NCBI GenBank assembly: GCA_038230035.1
Contig: JBBRNX010000016.1
Span: 16,101 to 80,100 of the forward strand
Direction: 5' to 3'
DNA: 64,000 bases
From: Gaiella sp038230035
GTDB lineage: Bacteria > Actinomycetota > Thermoleophilia > Gaiellales > Gaiellaceae
Below the pieces are notes generated by a model, which was not told where the DNA came from, searched no databases, and was given only the letters and a program-made list of their open reading frames with translations. The translations under genes and the position numbers were made by a program. Of the stretch, positions 32,769 to 41,589 are shown one piece after another (within the stretch, counting starts at the first letter, position 1; every line of letters begins with the position of its first letter).

Positions 32769-33590
32769 GTGAAACACGGACGTTGGAGACTCACGGCGCG
32801 GCGATCGGTCTGGTTGCAGGCTCGCCGCCTGCCCCGGCTAATGCTCGTCGTGTCCGCCATCGGGCTGGCGGTCGGACCCGACACAGCGACGCCGGCTGCG
32901 ACAGGTTTGCCCCGACCGGTTCCGATCCTGATGTACCACGTGATCGACACCCTGCCCGCAAACGCGCCATTCCCGGAGCTCTACGTCCGCCCGACGGTCT
33001 TCAGGAGCCAAGTTGAATGGCTCTCGCGACACGGTTACACCGCTGTAACGCTCGGAGCCGTCTACCGAAGCTGGCGCTACGGCGCTGCCCTGCCTCGACG
33101 TCCGATCGTGCTCTCGTTCGACGACGGCTATGCCGGCGACTTCACCCACGCGCTACCGATCCTGGAGGCAAAGCACTGGCCCGGTGTGCTCAACCTCGAG
33201 GTCCGCAAGGAGACGTATCCGGGTGGACTTTCTCCGCGTCGGATCAGAGCCTTGATCGCGGCGAAGTGGGAGATCGACGCACACACACTCACACATCCCG
33301 ACCTGACAACAGTCGATGACACCCGTCTGAAGCAGGAGGTCGCCGGTTCACGAACGTCCATCCGGCGTCGTTTCCGTGTCCCGGCGAACTTCTTCTGCTA
33401 CCCGGCCGGGCGGTATGACGCGCGCGTCATCGCCGCCGTGCAGGCAGCCGGTTTCCTCGCCGCGACGACCACGAACTTCGGACTCGCACAGCCAGATGAC
33501 CTCTTCACTCTCGCCCGTGTCCGAGTCAACGGCAGCGACGGCGTGACCGGCCTCGCCGCCAAGCTGCAAGCCCTACCGCCGCGTGGCTAA
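32769..33590 (+). CDS. Secreted polysaccharide deacetylase (NodB domain)
   Basis: 273 residues, GTG start. A basic start is followed by a signal-like hydrophobic stretch (LMLVVSAIGLAVGPDTATPA). NodB motif 1 is RRPIVLSFDDGYAGDF with the metal and catalytic aspartates. Motif 2 reads DAHTLTHPDLTTV with two His ligands, and the RFRVPANFFCYPAGRYDA region supplies the later motif. Substrates are GlcNAc-containing polymers such as peptidoglycan or exopolysaccharide. Divergent from the NAGPA gene by 100 bases; both show TACGCT boxes (32746-32760 region and its mirror near 32686), so they may be co-regulated. Confidence 0.88.
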   Translation: MKHGRWRLTARRSVWLQARRLPRLMLVVSAIGLAVGPDTATPAATGLPRPVPILMYHVIDTLPANAPFPELYVRPTVFRSQVEWLSRHGYTAVTLGAVYRSWRYGAALPRRPIVLSFDDGYAGDFTHALPILEAKHWPGVLNLEVRKETYPGGLSPRRIRALIAAKWEIDAHTLTHPDLTTVDDTRLKQEVAGSRTSIRRRFRVPANFFCYPAGRYDARVIAAVQAAGFLAATTTNFGLAQPDDLFTLARVRVNGSDGVTGLAAKLQALPPRG

Positions 33591-33662
33591 CCGGTCGGCT
33601 AGCGAGCGGCCGGTACCCCGAAAGTGTGATGCGTCATTAGCCATTCAGGCCGATGGAGGGCC

Positions 33663-34643
33663 ATGGACAACGTACGGCCGATACGACCCGGTCCGGAAGA
33701 GCTGATGGACGACCGGTACCTGCTCGACACGTTCATGGAGCACACGCCCGACCACGTGTACTTCAAGGACGAGAAGAGCCGGTTCATCCGCGTCAGCCGG
33801 GCGCTCGCGCTGTCCTTCGGCCTCGAGAGCGCGAGCGACGTGATCGGCCGCACCGACTTCGACTTCTTCGGCGACGAGCACGCGCGCAAGGCGTTCGCAG
33901 ACGAGCAGCAGCTGATGCGCACCGGCGAGTCGCTCGTCTCGATCGAAGAGCGTGAGATCCGCGAAAGGGGCGCCGAGACCTGGGTGTCGACGACGAAGGT
34001 GGCGTTGCGCGATCGAGCTGGCCAGATCGTCGGTCTCTTCGGCATCTCGCGGGACATCACCGAGCGGAAACGTGCCGCGTTGCAGCTGGCCGACCAGGCG
34101 ACCCAACTTGTCGAGCAGTCTTCGGAGCTCGAGCGTCTTACGCTCGCAGACGATCTCACGGGGCTGTACAACCGCCGCGGACTAGCCGCCTTCGGCGAGC
34201 AGGCGCTCTATCGCGCCCGCCGCGACGGCACCATGGTCGCTCTTCTCTACCTTGATCTCGACGGGCTGAAGAGAATCAACGACACGTCGGGTCATGGCGC
34301 CGGCGACAGAGCGCTGCGGGCGTTGGCGGACGTCATCAAGAGCACGGTCCGGGAGAGCGACATCGCGGCCCGCATCGGAGGCGACGAGTTCTGCATCCTC
34401 CTGTTCGACGACGCCGGGGTCTCGGTCGATCACGTGACAAAGCGGATCAGAGATGCCGCGGACGCCGCACGGGAGACGTACTCGCTCGCGGCAGCGCTCT
34501 CGATCAGCATCGGCGTCCTCTGCATCGACGCGCGAACGCCAGGCTCGATCGACGAGCTGCTCGCCGAAGCCGACAAGTCGATGTATGCCGAGAAGCTCGG
34601 CAAGCTCGGTACCGACGCCTCGAGCGTCGCTGCTGCGAGCTAG
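33663..34643 (+). CDS. PAS-GGDEF diguanylate cyclase with intact inhibitory site
   Basis: 326 residues. GGAGGG precedes the ATG. A PAS domain (about 20-136) contains HTPDHVYFKDEKSRFIRVS and ends in the PAC motif GLFGISRDITERKRA. A short coiled linker (139-158) follows. The GGDEF domain has DDLTGLYNRRGL, LDLDGLKRINDTSGHGAGD and GGDEF itself at 239-243. R230-E-S-D233 five residues before GGDEF is the RxxD allosteric c-di-GMP site, so product inhibition is likely. It is cytoplasmic with no membrane segment. Convergent with mqnC, three bases apart. Confidence 0.92.
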   Translation: MDNVRPIRPGPEELMDDRYLLDTFMEHTPDHVYFKDEKSRFIRVSRALALSFGLESASDVIGRTDFDFFGDEHARKAFADEQQLMRTGESLVSIEEREIRERGAETWVSTTKVALRDRAGQIVGLFGISRDITERKRAALQLADQATQLVEQSSELERLTLADDLTGLYNRRGLAAFGEQALYRARRDGTMVALLYLDLDGLKRINDTSGHGAGDRALRALADVIKSTVRESDIAARIGGDEFCILLFDDAGVSVDHVTKRIRDAADAARETYSLAAALSISIGVLCIDARTPGSIDELLAEADKSMYAEKLGKLGTDASSVAAAS

Positions 34644-34646
34644 CGA

Positions 34647-35777
34647 CTAGCTCCAGACCCGAACGTCGCGATAGAGCGTGTCGCGCTGCACCGGCACCTT
34701 GCCGACTGCGCGGATGAGGTGCACGAGCTCCTCGGTCGACGTGCGATGCGTCGTGCCGGCCGCCGAGACGACGTTCTCCTCCATCATCACCGAGCCCATG
34801 TCGTCGGCGCCGAACTCGAGCGCGACCTGGCCGATCTTCATCCCCTGCGTCACCCAGGACGATTGGATGTGATCGACGTTGTCGAGGTAGATACGCGAAA
34901 CGGCCTGCGTGAGCAGGTAGTCGAACGAGGTCGGCATGTCCTCGTCCCTGACCTGCGCGTCGAGCCGGTTGCCGTCTCGCTGGAACGTCCACGAGATGAA
35001 CGCGCGGAAGCCGTGTGTCTCGTCCTGCAGCTCGCGAACGCGCCGGATGTGCTCGACGCGCTCCTCGAGCGTCTCGACGTGGCCGTACATCATCGTGGCA
35101 GTCGTCGACATGCCGAGCCGGTGCGCCTGGCGCATGACGTCGAGCCACTCGGACGACTTCGTCTTCTTCGGCGCGATGATGTCGCGTACGCGGTCGACGA
35201 GAACCTCGCCACCGCCGCCGGGAAGGGAGTCGAGCCCTGCGTCGCGCAGACGAGAGAGCGTCTCCGGGATCGTGAGCTTCGAGCGCCGCGCGATGTGCTG
35301 GATCTCCGGCGGTGAGAGGCAGTGGAGGTGGATCTTGTAGCGCGACTTGATCGAGCGAAACAGATCCTCGTAGTAGTCGATCCCGAGATCCGGGTGATGC
35401 CCGCCCTGCATCAGCACGCCGGTGCCGCCGATCGCAAGCGTCTCTTCGATCTTCTTGAAGATGACCGGTTTCGGGAGCAGGTAGCCCTCGCGCGTGTCGC
35501 CCGGCGAGCGGTAGAACGCGCAGAAGTCGCAGTCGGTGACGCAGATGTTCGTGTAGTTCAGATTCCGGTCGACGATGAACGTCACGCGACCCGGATCGAC
35601 CTTGCGGTTGCGCAGCTCGTTCGCGACCCGTCCCACTGCCACAAGATCTCGCGACCGCAGGAGCGCAACCGCGTCCTCGTCGTTGATCCGCTCGCCGTCG
35701 AGCGCTTTCGCAAGCGCCTCGGCGACGCCGGAGGCGACACCCTCCCGACCTTGTGTTTCAGTAACACTTGGAATCAC
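34647..35777 (-). CDS. mqnC: Cyclic dehypoxanthinyl futalosine synthase
   Basis: 376 residues from a GTG at 35777. Radical SAM enzyme of the futalosine menaquinone pathway; it cyclises dehypoxanthine futalosine. NYTNICVTDCDFCAFYR carries the CxxxCxxC cluster. LMQGGHHPDLGIDYYEDLF, LHCLSPPEIQHIA and GLDSLPGGGGEVLVDRV are MqnC hallmarks. The first dozen residues (IPSVTETQGREG) come from a repeat that also occurs at the end of mqnA (35819-35853), so the true N-terminus is uncertain. Last gene of a ten-gene menaquinone/bc-complex locus. Confidence 0.93.
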   Translation of the reverse strand: MIPSVTETQGREGVASGVAEALAKALDGERINDEDAVALLRSRDLVAVGRVANELRNRKVDPGRVTFIVDRNLNYTNICVTDCDFCAFYRSPGDTREGYLLPKPVIFKKIEETLAIGGTGVLMQGGHHPDLGIDYYEDLFRSIKSRYKIHLHCLSPPEIQHIARRSKLTIPETLSRLRDAGLDSLPGGGGEVLVDRVRDIIAPKKTKSSEWLDVMRQAHRLGMSTTATMMYGHVETLEERVEHIRRVRELQDETHGFRAFISWTFQRDGNRLDAQVRDEDMPTSFDYLLTQAVSRIYLDNVDHIQSSWVTQGMKIGQVALEFGADDMGSVMMEENVVSAAGTTHRTSTEELVHLIRAVGKVPVQRDTLYRDVRVWS

Positions 35778-35779
35778 GC
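35745..35779. repeat. 35-base repeat with hairpin, copy A (at the mqnC start)
   Basis: Contains GTGTT-TCAGT-AACAC, an inverted repeat. It spans the GTG start and first codons of mqnC. Copy B is at 35819-35853, 74 bases away; the two match at about 31 of 35 positions, while sequence between and around them does not match. Confidence 0.7.
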
Positions 35780-35818
35780 CGCACTACCCGCTGACGCTCT
35801 CACTGGGAGAGCCAAAAT

Positions 35819-35853
35819 CCGACTTTGTGTTTCAGTAACACAAGGCATCACGC
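35819..35853. repeat. 35-base repeat with hairpin, copy B (at the mqnA stop)
   Basis: TTGTGTT (35825-35831), loop TCAGT, AACACAA (35837-35843) form a seven-base stem. It covers the mqnA stop codon. On the minus strand this copy also offers an ATG directly after the mqnA TGA, opening a 24-codon frame that ends just before mqnC. Confidence 0.7.
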
Positions 35854-36609
35854 GCGCACCTCGCTACGCGTGAAGCGTAACTCCGGGACGTGGTCGAGCT
35901 CGCCGACGTCGCGGGCCATCTCGAGGAAGGTGTAGAAGCCGGCGCGCTCGCGCGGCCCGAACGAATAGCGGAGCTTCTCGAAGTAACGGGCCAGGAACCC
36001 GGCCGGGTAGCCGTAGCGCACGCTCGCCTCGTTCGCGAGGCGCTCGGGCTCGGAGCGCGCGAGCCGGACCGACGCGACGAGCGCGTGCTCGAGATCGGCG
36101 AGCTGATCGGCGAGCTCTTCTGGGGCAGCCCACACGGCGAACACCATTGGCAAGCCGGTGCGTTCGAGCCACAGGCGGCCGAGGTCGTGGTGCGGCGTGG
36201 GATCCTCGAACGCGCTCTTCAACGCCGCGTCGCCGATCAGCAGCTTGGCGTCGGCCTCCTCCTCGTGCGACACGTGCTCGGCTTGCGGTAGCAAGACCTT
36301 CGTGAGAACGACCGAGGTTGCGCTTTCGGGCGTGATCGCGACGGTGCGAACGCGCCCGAGCGGCAGCCGGGTCACGAGCTGGATCGAGTCGACGGCGCCC
36401 TCCGACGAGACGCACAGCCGCGGGAGCAGCCGTAGCTGCTCTGCATTCCGCGCGTATGTGATCGACGAGATCGGCGCGACGTCGACCTCACCGTCGAGCA
36501 GCATCCGGTTCAGCTCGGTCGGCACACCGACGACCTCGTCCACCTCGTATTCGAGCCGGTGGAAGACAGGCGCCATGTTGACGTAGGAGATCCGTCCTAG
36601 CCGCAGCAC
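35848..36609 (-). CDS. mqnA: Chorismate dehydratase (menaquinone biosynthesis)
   Basis: 253 residues, GTG start. First enzyme of the futalosine route; turns chorismate into 3-enolpyruvyl-benzoate. LGRISYVNMAPVFHRLE at the N-terminus, PTELNRMLLDGEVDVAPISSI near residue 30, and LCVSSEGAVDSIQLVTRLP are the family's substrate-cleft strings in a periplasmic-binding-protein fold. GDAALKSAFEDP and LPMVFAVWAA follow. One base separates its start from the mqnE stop. Confidence 0.92.
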   Translation of the reverse strand: MLRLGRISYVNMAPVFHRLEYEVDEVVGVPTELNRMLLDGEVDVAPISSITYARNAEQLRLLPRLCVSSEGAVDSIQLVTRLPLGRVRTVAITPESATSVVLTKVLLPQAEHVSHEEEADAKLLIGDAALKSAFEDPTPHHDLGRLWLERTGLPMVFAVWAAPEELADQLADLEHALVASVRLARSEPERLANEASVRYGYPAGFLARYFEKLRYSFGPRERAGFYTFLEMARDVGELDHVPELRFTRSEVRA

Positions 36610-36610
36610 G

Positions 36611-37732
36611 TCATGCCCATCGCCGGATTTCGTTGTAGAGCGTGTCGCGCTGCACGGGAATGCGGCCGGCTTCAGATACGAAGCGGACGAGCTGGTCGAC
36701 CTTCTGCTCCGTCTCGGTCACTGCGCCGGCGGCGTGGAAGATCGTTTCCCTCACGACCGTGCCCTGCACATCGTTCGCGCCGAAGTGGAGACCGACCGCC
36801 GCGAGGGGCATGCCCATCATGATCCAGTAGGCCTTGATGTGTTCGACGTTGTCGAGCATCAGGCGCGAGACGGCGAGCATCTTCAGGTCGTCCGCGCCGG
36901 TCGTATGCCGCCAGCCACGGCGCTCGAACACGGTGTTCTCGGGGTGGAACGCAAGCGGGATGAAGGCGAGGAAGCCGCCGGTCTTGTCCTGCTGCTCGCG
37001 GAGGCGGATCAGATGGTCGACGCGCTCCTCGTAGGTTTCGACATGCCCGTACAACATGGTGCAGTGAGTCGGCATCCCCATCCGGTGGGCTGTGTCGTGG
37101 ACGTGGAACCAGATCTCCGGATCCTCCTTCCCCGGTGCGACGAGCTGACGCACGCGACGCGCGAAGATCTCGGCGCCGCCACCGGGCAGCGAGCCGAGCC
37201 CTGCCGCCATCAGCTCGCGCAGCACCTCTTCATGCGTCAGTCCCCCTGAGACGGTAGTCATGTGGTGGATCTCGGAGGCCGTGTAGCACTTGAGATGCAC
37301 GTCCGGCAGCGCGGCGTGCAGCTGGCGGATCGTGTCAAGGTAGAAGTCGAACCCGATGTGCGGGTTCTCGCCGTTCACCATGTGGATCTCGGTGAACCCG
37401 GTCAGCTCGTGCTGCGCATGCGCGTCGGCGACCAGCTCCTCGGCGGTGATCGTGTACGCCTGCTCCTGCTTCTGTGTCGCGGCGAAGGCACAGAACTTGC
37501 ACTTCACCCGGCAGATGTTCGTCTGGTACAGGTTCATGTTCTGGACGAAGAAGACATCGTCAGTTCCGCCGCGCAAACGCCGTGCGAGATCGGCGAGCTC
37601 CCCGATCTCGAGCAAATCGTCCGACTCGAGAAGCGCGAGGCCGTCTTCGAGATCGAGACGCTCACCAGCCACGAGCTTCTCGCGGATGGGGGCGAGCGTC
37701 GATTGAGTCTCGAGGGTTGCCATGGAGTTCAT
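36611..37732 (-). CDS. mqnE: Aminofutalosine synthase
   Basis: 373 residues from ATG 37732, whose start overlaps the stop of the prenyl synthase gene (ATGA). Radical SAM enzyme that joins 3-enolpyruvyl-benzoate to the SAM-derived adenosyl group. NLYQTNICRVKCKFCAFAA holds the CxxxCxxC cluster. MVNGENPHIGFDFYLD, YTASEIHHMTTVSGG and GLGSLPGGGAEIFARRVR are conserved. It is paralogous to mqnC (both end QRDTLY...RxW). An upstream extension in the same frame is discarded. Confidence 0.93.
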   Translation of the reverse strand: MNSMATLETQSTLAPIREKLVAGERLDLEDGLALLESDDLLEIGELADLARRLRGGTDDVFFVQNMNLYQTNICRVKCKFCAFAATQKQEQAYTITAEELVADAHAQHELTGFTEIHMVNGENPHIGFDFYLDTIRQLHAALPDVHLKCYTASEIHHMTTVSGGLTHEEVLRELMAAGLGSLPGGGAEIFARRVRQLVAPGKEDPEIWFHVHDTAHRMGMPTHCTMLYGHVETYEERVDHLIRLREQQDKTGGFLAFIPLAFHPENTVFERRGWRHTTGADDLKMLAVSRLMLDNVEHIKAYWIMMGMPLAAVGLHFGANDVQGTVVRETIFHAAGAVTETEQKVDQLVRFVSEAGRIPVQRDTLYNEIRRWA

Positions 37733-38667
37733 CCCGTCCTGATCACGACGGCGTCCGCGAGAGCTTCGAGCTCCGCCCGGCACCCGCTTCCCGCATCACC
37801 TGCCGGGCCGGGGCCGTCCAGCGCTTCCCTCGCCTTCCTAGCGTAGTCGAGCGCCACTTCCCTGGACCGTTCGAGCGCCCCGGTCTGCGCGACACGCACG
37901 AGCACGCCCTCCAGCGGGCCACCTGCCAGGCCGGCTCGGACGACGGGATCGAGCTGCGCGGCGAGCAGCAGGGGCAGCGTCGGCGTGCCGTCCCGAAGGT
38001 CGATGCCCGGGACCTTGCCCGTCTCGATCGTGTCGCCGGTGCAGTCGAGAATGTCGTCAGCGATCTGAAAGGCGATCCCGAGCAGAAGCCCGTACTCGCC
38101 GCTGCCGCCGCCGAGCACACACGCAGCCTCGAACAGCTTTCCCGTCTTCAGCGCGCACCGCGCGAGATAGTCGTCGATCGCCGTGTCGGCGTCGTAGCGC
38201 TGGCGACGCTGCATTGCCTCTCCGCGCGCGAGCGCCAGCGACGCGTCCGCGAGAACCGCAACGGCGGCCCGGTCACCCGTCGCAGCGAGCTCGGCGAACG
38301 CGCGCGCGAAGAGGTAGTCGCCGGCTGCGCGCGCCGCTGCCGGCCCGTGCGATGTCCACGCCGCCGCGTGACCGCGCCGTACCTGGGCGCCGTCGATCAG
38401 GTCGTCGTGGACCAAGGTCGCCTGGTGGACGAGCTCGACGGCGACACCCGCCGCAACCGGCGCCGCCGAGCCGGTCGGCGCAGAGAGGAACGTCAGGGCG
38501 GGACGAAGGCGCTTGCCTCCCGCAGCAAGCGCGTCGGCGCCGACGTCTGCGACAACGCCGGGATGGCTCGCGATGACGACGGTCAGCCGATCCTCGACCG
38601 CCGTCAGGTACTCGGCGAGACCTGCTGCGCTGTTGACCATCTCGAGCGTCGCGGCTGCAGTGGTCAT
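37729..38667 (-). CDS. Polyprenyl diphosphate synthase (menaquinone side chain)
   Basis: 312 residues from ATG 38667 overlapping the menG stop. Trans-prenyl synthase motifs: GGKRLRPALTFL near residue 50, first aspartate-rich LVHDDLIDGAQVRRG, and second IAFQIADDILDCTGD. It builds the long isoprenoid tail (chain length not predictable) from farnesyl or geranylgeranyl diphosphate and isopentenyl diphosphate. The setting between mqnE and menG ties it to the menaquinone tail. GDYLFARAFAELAATGD recurs in recognisable form in the unknown protein at 45272. Confidence 0.9.
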   Translation of the reverse strand: MTTAAATLEMVNSAAGLAEYLTAVEDRLTVVIASHPGVVADVGADALAAGGKRLRPALTFLSAPTGSAAPVAAGVAVELVHQATLVHDDLIDGAQVRRGHAAAWTSHGPAAARAAGDYLFARAFAELAATGDRAAVAVLADASLALARGEAMQRRQRYDADTAIDDYLARCALKTGKLFEAACVLGGGSGEYGLLLGIAFQIADDILDCTGDTIETGKVPGIDLRDGTPTLPLLLAAQLDPVVRAGLAGGPLEGVLVRVAQTGALERSREVALDYARKAREALDGPGPAGDAGSGCRAELEALADAVVIRTG

Positions 38668-39347
38668 GCGGCTACGCACGTATGCAGCGCGACGATGGTG
38701 CCTCCGAGGAGCTGGAACCGCACGTCGGCAAAGCCGGCGTGTTCGAGCTTGGCGGCAAGCTCCTCTGCGCCCGGGAACCGCCGCACGCTCGCTGGCAGGT
38801 AGCTGTACGCACCCCCGCCGGGAAGCACCTTCCCGAGAACAGGGACGATCCGGTCGAACCAGAGGCCGAAGAACGGCTTCAGCCGTCCGCGAGGCTGGGT
38901 GATCTCGAGCACGGCCAGGCGTCCACCCGGCCGGAGGACCCGCCGCAGTTCGCGCAATCCCAACTCGAGATCGGCGACGTTGCGCACCCCGAAACCGACC
39001 GTGGCGGCGTCGAACGATCCGTCCGCAAACGGCAGCACAAGCAGATCACCCTGCACCCACTCGATCGACCGTGACTTCCTCCGTGCGCGTTCGAGCATCC
39101 GCTCCGAGAAGTCGAGGCCGACAACTCGGCCGCCTTGCCTCTCGGCTTCGAGCGCGAGATCGCCGGTGCCGCAGCATGCGTCGAGGACGCGATCGCCCGG
39201 CTGGACTACGAGCTCCACCGAAAGACGGCGCCAACGGCGATCGAGCCCGACGGTCATCACGCGGTTCATCGCGTCGTAGACAGGTGCGATCCGGTCGAAC
39301 ATCGACCGCACGGCATCCGGCGAGAGCGTTCCGGCCGCGCCGCTCAT
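38664..39347 (-). CDS. menG: Demethylmenaquinone methyltransferase
   Basis: 227 residues. SAM-dependent, performs the last step of menaquinone synthesis. MFDRIAPVYDAMNRVMTVG and WRRLSVELVVQPGDRVLDACCGTGDLALE (SAM motif I: DACCGTGD) and FGVRNVADLELGLRELRRVLRPGGRLAVLE identify the UbiE/MenG family, although no ubiquinone gene set is present. It overlaps ubiX and the prenyl synthase gene by four bases each, in line with one transcript. Confidence 0.92.
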   Translation of the reverse strand: MSGAAGTLSPDAVRSMFDRIAPVYDAMNRVMTVGLDRRWRRLSVELVVQPGDRVLDACCGTGDLALEAERQGGRVVGLDFSERMLERARRKSRSIEWVQGDLLVLPFADGSFDAATVGFGVRNVADLELGLRELRRVLRPGGRLAVLEITQPRGRLKPFFGLWFDRIVPVLGKVLPGGGAYSYLPASVRRFPGAEELAAKLEHAGFADVRFQLLGGTIVALHTCVAA

Positions 39348-39931
39348 TGGCCCCAGCGCCTGACGAGCGTGTTGTCGATCCCGAGCTGGTCGAGGCAGCG
39401 CGCGACGACGAAGTCAACGAGGTCGTCCACGGTCTCGGCGCCGTGGTAGAAGCCGGGCGCAGCGAAGAGGATCACCGCGCCGGCGTCGTTCAGCGTCGCA
39501 AGACCACGGAGGTGAATCGCCGACAGTGGCGTCTCACGTGGCACGAGCACGAGCTTCCGGCGCTCTTTCAGCGCAACCGAAGCTGCGCGGTGGATGAGGT
39601 TCGCCATCGCACCAGTCGCGAGTGTGCCGACGGTCGACATCGAGCACGGGCAGACGACGTAGCCGTCGACCTGGGCAGAGCCGCTCGCATACGGGCTCGA
39701 GTAGTCCTGGATCCCGTACGTCGTGACCGCATCGCCGAGGTGGCCGGCGAAACGCTCGAGCACCTCCTCGCGAGCGAGCGCTGGGTCCGAGTAGAGCTCC
39801 GTCCCGAGCACCTGAATCCCCGCAGCGGAGATGGTCAGACCGACGTTACAGCCGGCGCCGACGAGCGATTCGAGGAGCCGAGCCGCATAGGGAGCGCCGG
39901 AGGCACCGGTGACGCCGAGAAAGACACGCAC
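39344..39931 (-). CDS. ubiX: UbiX-type flavin prenyltransferase
   Basis: 195 residues, GTG start. MRVFLGVTGASGAPYAARLLE is the FMN site. CPCSMSTVGTLATGAMANLIHRAA and RKLVLVPRETPLSAIHLRGL are family signatures. It makes prenylated FMN, the cofactor that UbiD-type decarboxylases need; the partner UbiD is encoded at 42713. In the futalosine route this pair decarboxylates the prenylated dihydroxynaphthoate. TACGCT is nine bases before the start, so it may also have its own promoter within the locus. Confidence 0.93.
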   Translation of the reverse strand: MRVFLGVTGASGAPYAARLLESLVGAGCNVGLTISAAGIQVLGTELYSDPALAREEVLERFAGHLGDAVTTYGIQDYSSPYASGSAQVDGYVVCPCSMSTVGTLATGAMANLIHRAASVALKERRKLVLVPRETPLSAIHLRGLATLNDAGAVILFAAPGFYHGAETVDDLVDFVVARCLDQLGIDNTLVRRWGQ

Positions 39932-39961
39932 AGGAGCCTGAGCGTAGCGGCTGAGCGAGAT

Positions 39962-40798
39962 CTACTTCGCGCCCTTGGAGGCGTCCAAGAACGCGCCGAT
40001 CTGCTTCAGCTGCGCCGTATCGAGCGGGCCACCGTACTTGTCGCCGAATTTCGGCATCACGTTGTTCCCGAACGCCGCGGGGTTCGCAACGTAGTCGGCG
40101 AACCCCTGGATGCCGCGGCCGCCCTTGCCGATCGCCGAGAGATCGGGTGCACCGAGGTTCGATGAGCCCTTGCCGAGGTAGGTGTGGCAGTTCATGCAGC
40201 CGGACTGGGCGAAGAGCTTGGCGCCCGCGACCGCAGCCGGGTTGGCGGCGAAGCCCTCGCTCGCGGCCCACTGCGGCACGTACACGAGGTTCTCGGCGCC
40301 GAGCGACTCCTTGGCGACCGCGCCCTTCCAGGTGAGCGTGCCCATCGAGATCACGACGAGCACCGCGGCGACCATCGCGACCGGTCGGCGTGACGGGCGG
40401 CGCTCCCTTCGGCGATCGTAGAACGGGAGCCCGATCAGGAGGACCAGGAGGATCGTCGGTATGCCGACGGTGCCGAGGACCACCGAGTTCGGCCACTTGA
40501 AGATCCGGAGCAGATAGAAGAGGAAGTAGAAGAACCAGTCGGGCCGCGGCACGAAGCTTGTCGTGCCTGGGTCGGCCTTCGGCGATGTCAACGGCCCGAG
40601 GACGCCGACACCGTCCTTCGCATGCTGCGCCGTGAAGTACCAGATGGCGGCGAGCGCGATGATCACCACTACGACGACGAACGCCATGATCGTGTCGTGC
40701 CACATGGCGTACGGGAAGAACGGCTTCCCTTCACGCTTGACGTCGTCCTTGTAGCGCTTGAACCCCTCGCGCTGGGCGCGCTGCAACTTGGAGCTCAT
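39962..40798 (-). CDS. qcrC: Menaquinol:cytochrome c reductase, cytochrome b subunit IV domain fused to cytochrome c
   Basis: 278 residues. The N-terminal part has membrane segments (IMAFVVVVVIIALAAIWYF) and PRPDWFFYFLFYLLRIFKWPN, the hallmark of the second half of split cytochrome b. The C-terminal part, after another membrane helix, has a single class I haem site CMNCHTYLGKG and a distal Met region (NNVMPKFGDKYGG). This is the Bacillus QcrC layout. It starts one base after qcrB ends. The complex oxidises menaquinol and passes electrons to cytochrome c or an oxidase. Confidence 0.92.
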   Translation of the reverse strand: MSSKLQRAQREGFKRYKDDVKREGKPFFPYAMWHDTIMAFVVVVVIIALAAIWYFTAQHAKDGVGVLGPLTSPKADPGTTSFVPRPDWFFYFLFYLLRIFKWPNSVVLGTVGIPTILLVLLIGLPFYDRRRERRPSRRPVAMVAAVLVVISMGTLTWKGAVAKESLGAENLVYVPQWAASEGFAANPAAVAGAKLFAQSGCMNCHTYLGKGSSNLGAPDLSAIGKGGRGIQGFADYVANPAAFGNNVMPKFGDKYGGPLDTAQLKQIGAFLDASKGAK

Positions 40799-40799
40799 G

Positions 40800-41588
40800 T
40801 CAGCTGTCCGATCCCGGGTCGTCCGACGATCGGATGAGCCCCTCGCGAGCGCCCTCCGGCTTCTCCTCTGGTCGGTCGCGACCGGCTGCGACCGGCGACC
40901 ACGGCGGCGAGGTGACGCCGAGCCGCACGACGAGGTACAGGTGCAGGACGATCAGCCCGATCAGCCCGCCGGGGATCAGGAGCATGTGCATCGAGTAGAA
41001 GCGTGCGATCGTGTCGGGTCCGATCTGGGACCCGCCCTGCAAGAAGTCCGCGAGAAACGGCCCTAGGAACGGAGCCGTCGCGTTCAGGTTGATGCCGACC
41101 GCAGTCGCCCAGTACGCGGTCTGATCCCAAGGCAGCAGATAGCCGGTGAAGCCCTCGAGCATCCCGAGCACGAGGAGCAGCGAGCCGACGATCCAGTTCA
41201 GCTCACGCGGGTACTTGTACGCGCCGAACAGGAACACGCGCGCCATGTGGAAGAACATGAGGATGATGAAGACGCTGGCGCCCCACTTGTGCATGCCGCG
41301 CACGAGCCAGCCGAGTGTCACATCGTGCGTGATGTGCTGGATCGACTCGTAGGCGCTGTTCGGATCCGGCTTGTAGTAGAAGGCGAGGAAGACGCCCGTC
41401 ACGGCCTGCACGAGGAACGCGGTGAGCGTCGCCGCACCGAGCGTCTGCATCCAGTTGGTGTCCCGCGGGACGTTCCGGAAGAGAAAGTACTTAACGCCGC
41501 CGACGAGCCCGGTGCGCTCCTCGACCCAGTCGAGCGGGTAGAGCGCAGCCGCTTCCATCTGCCGTCTGCGGGCCGATTTCGGAGCCAT
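40800..41588 (-). CDS. qcrB: Menaquinol:cytochrome c reductase, cytochrome b (N-terminal half)
   Basis: 262 residues. Four core helices with paired His for two haems: HKWGASVFIILMFFHMARVFLFGAY and YSMHMLLIPGGLIGLIVLHLYLVVRLG. TGYLLPWDQTAYWATAVG forms part of the quinol pocket. WGASVFI and the N-terminal VPRDTNWMQTLGAATL match the short b6-type cytochrome b. Its ribosome binding site (minus strand GAGGGGG before the ATG) lies in the arm of the long hairpin at 41590-41750, so its translation may be controlled. Confidence 0.93.
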   Translation of the reverse strand: MAPKSARRRQMEAAALYPLDWVEERTGLVGGVKYFLFRNVPRDTNWMQTLGAATLTAFLVQAVTGVFLAFYYKPDPNSAYESIQHITHDVTLGWLVRGMHKWGASVFIILMFFHMARVFLFGAYKYPRELNWIVGSLLLVLGMLEGFTGYLLPWDQTAYWATAVGINLNATAPFLGPFLADFLQGGSQIGPDTIARFYSMHMLLIPGGLIGLIVLHLYLVVRLGVTSPPWSPVAAGRDRPEEKPEGAREGLIRSSDDPGSDS

Positions 41589-41589
41589 C

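Noticed and set aside
35775..35850. 24-codon frame after mqnA as a leader peptide
   Set aside because: The frame exists, but its sequence is low in information and it depends on the repeat; kept only as a remark under the repeat finding.
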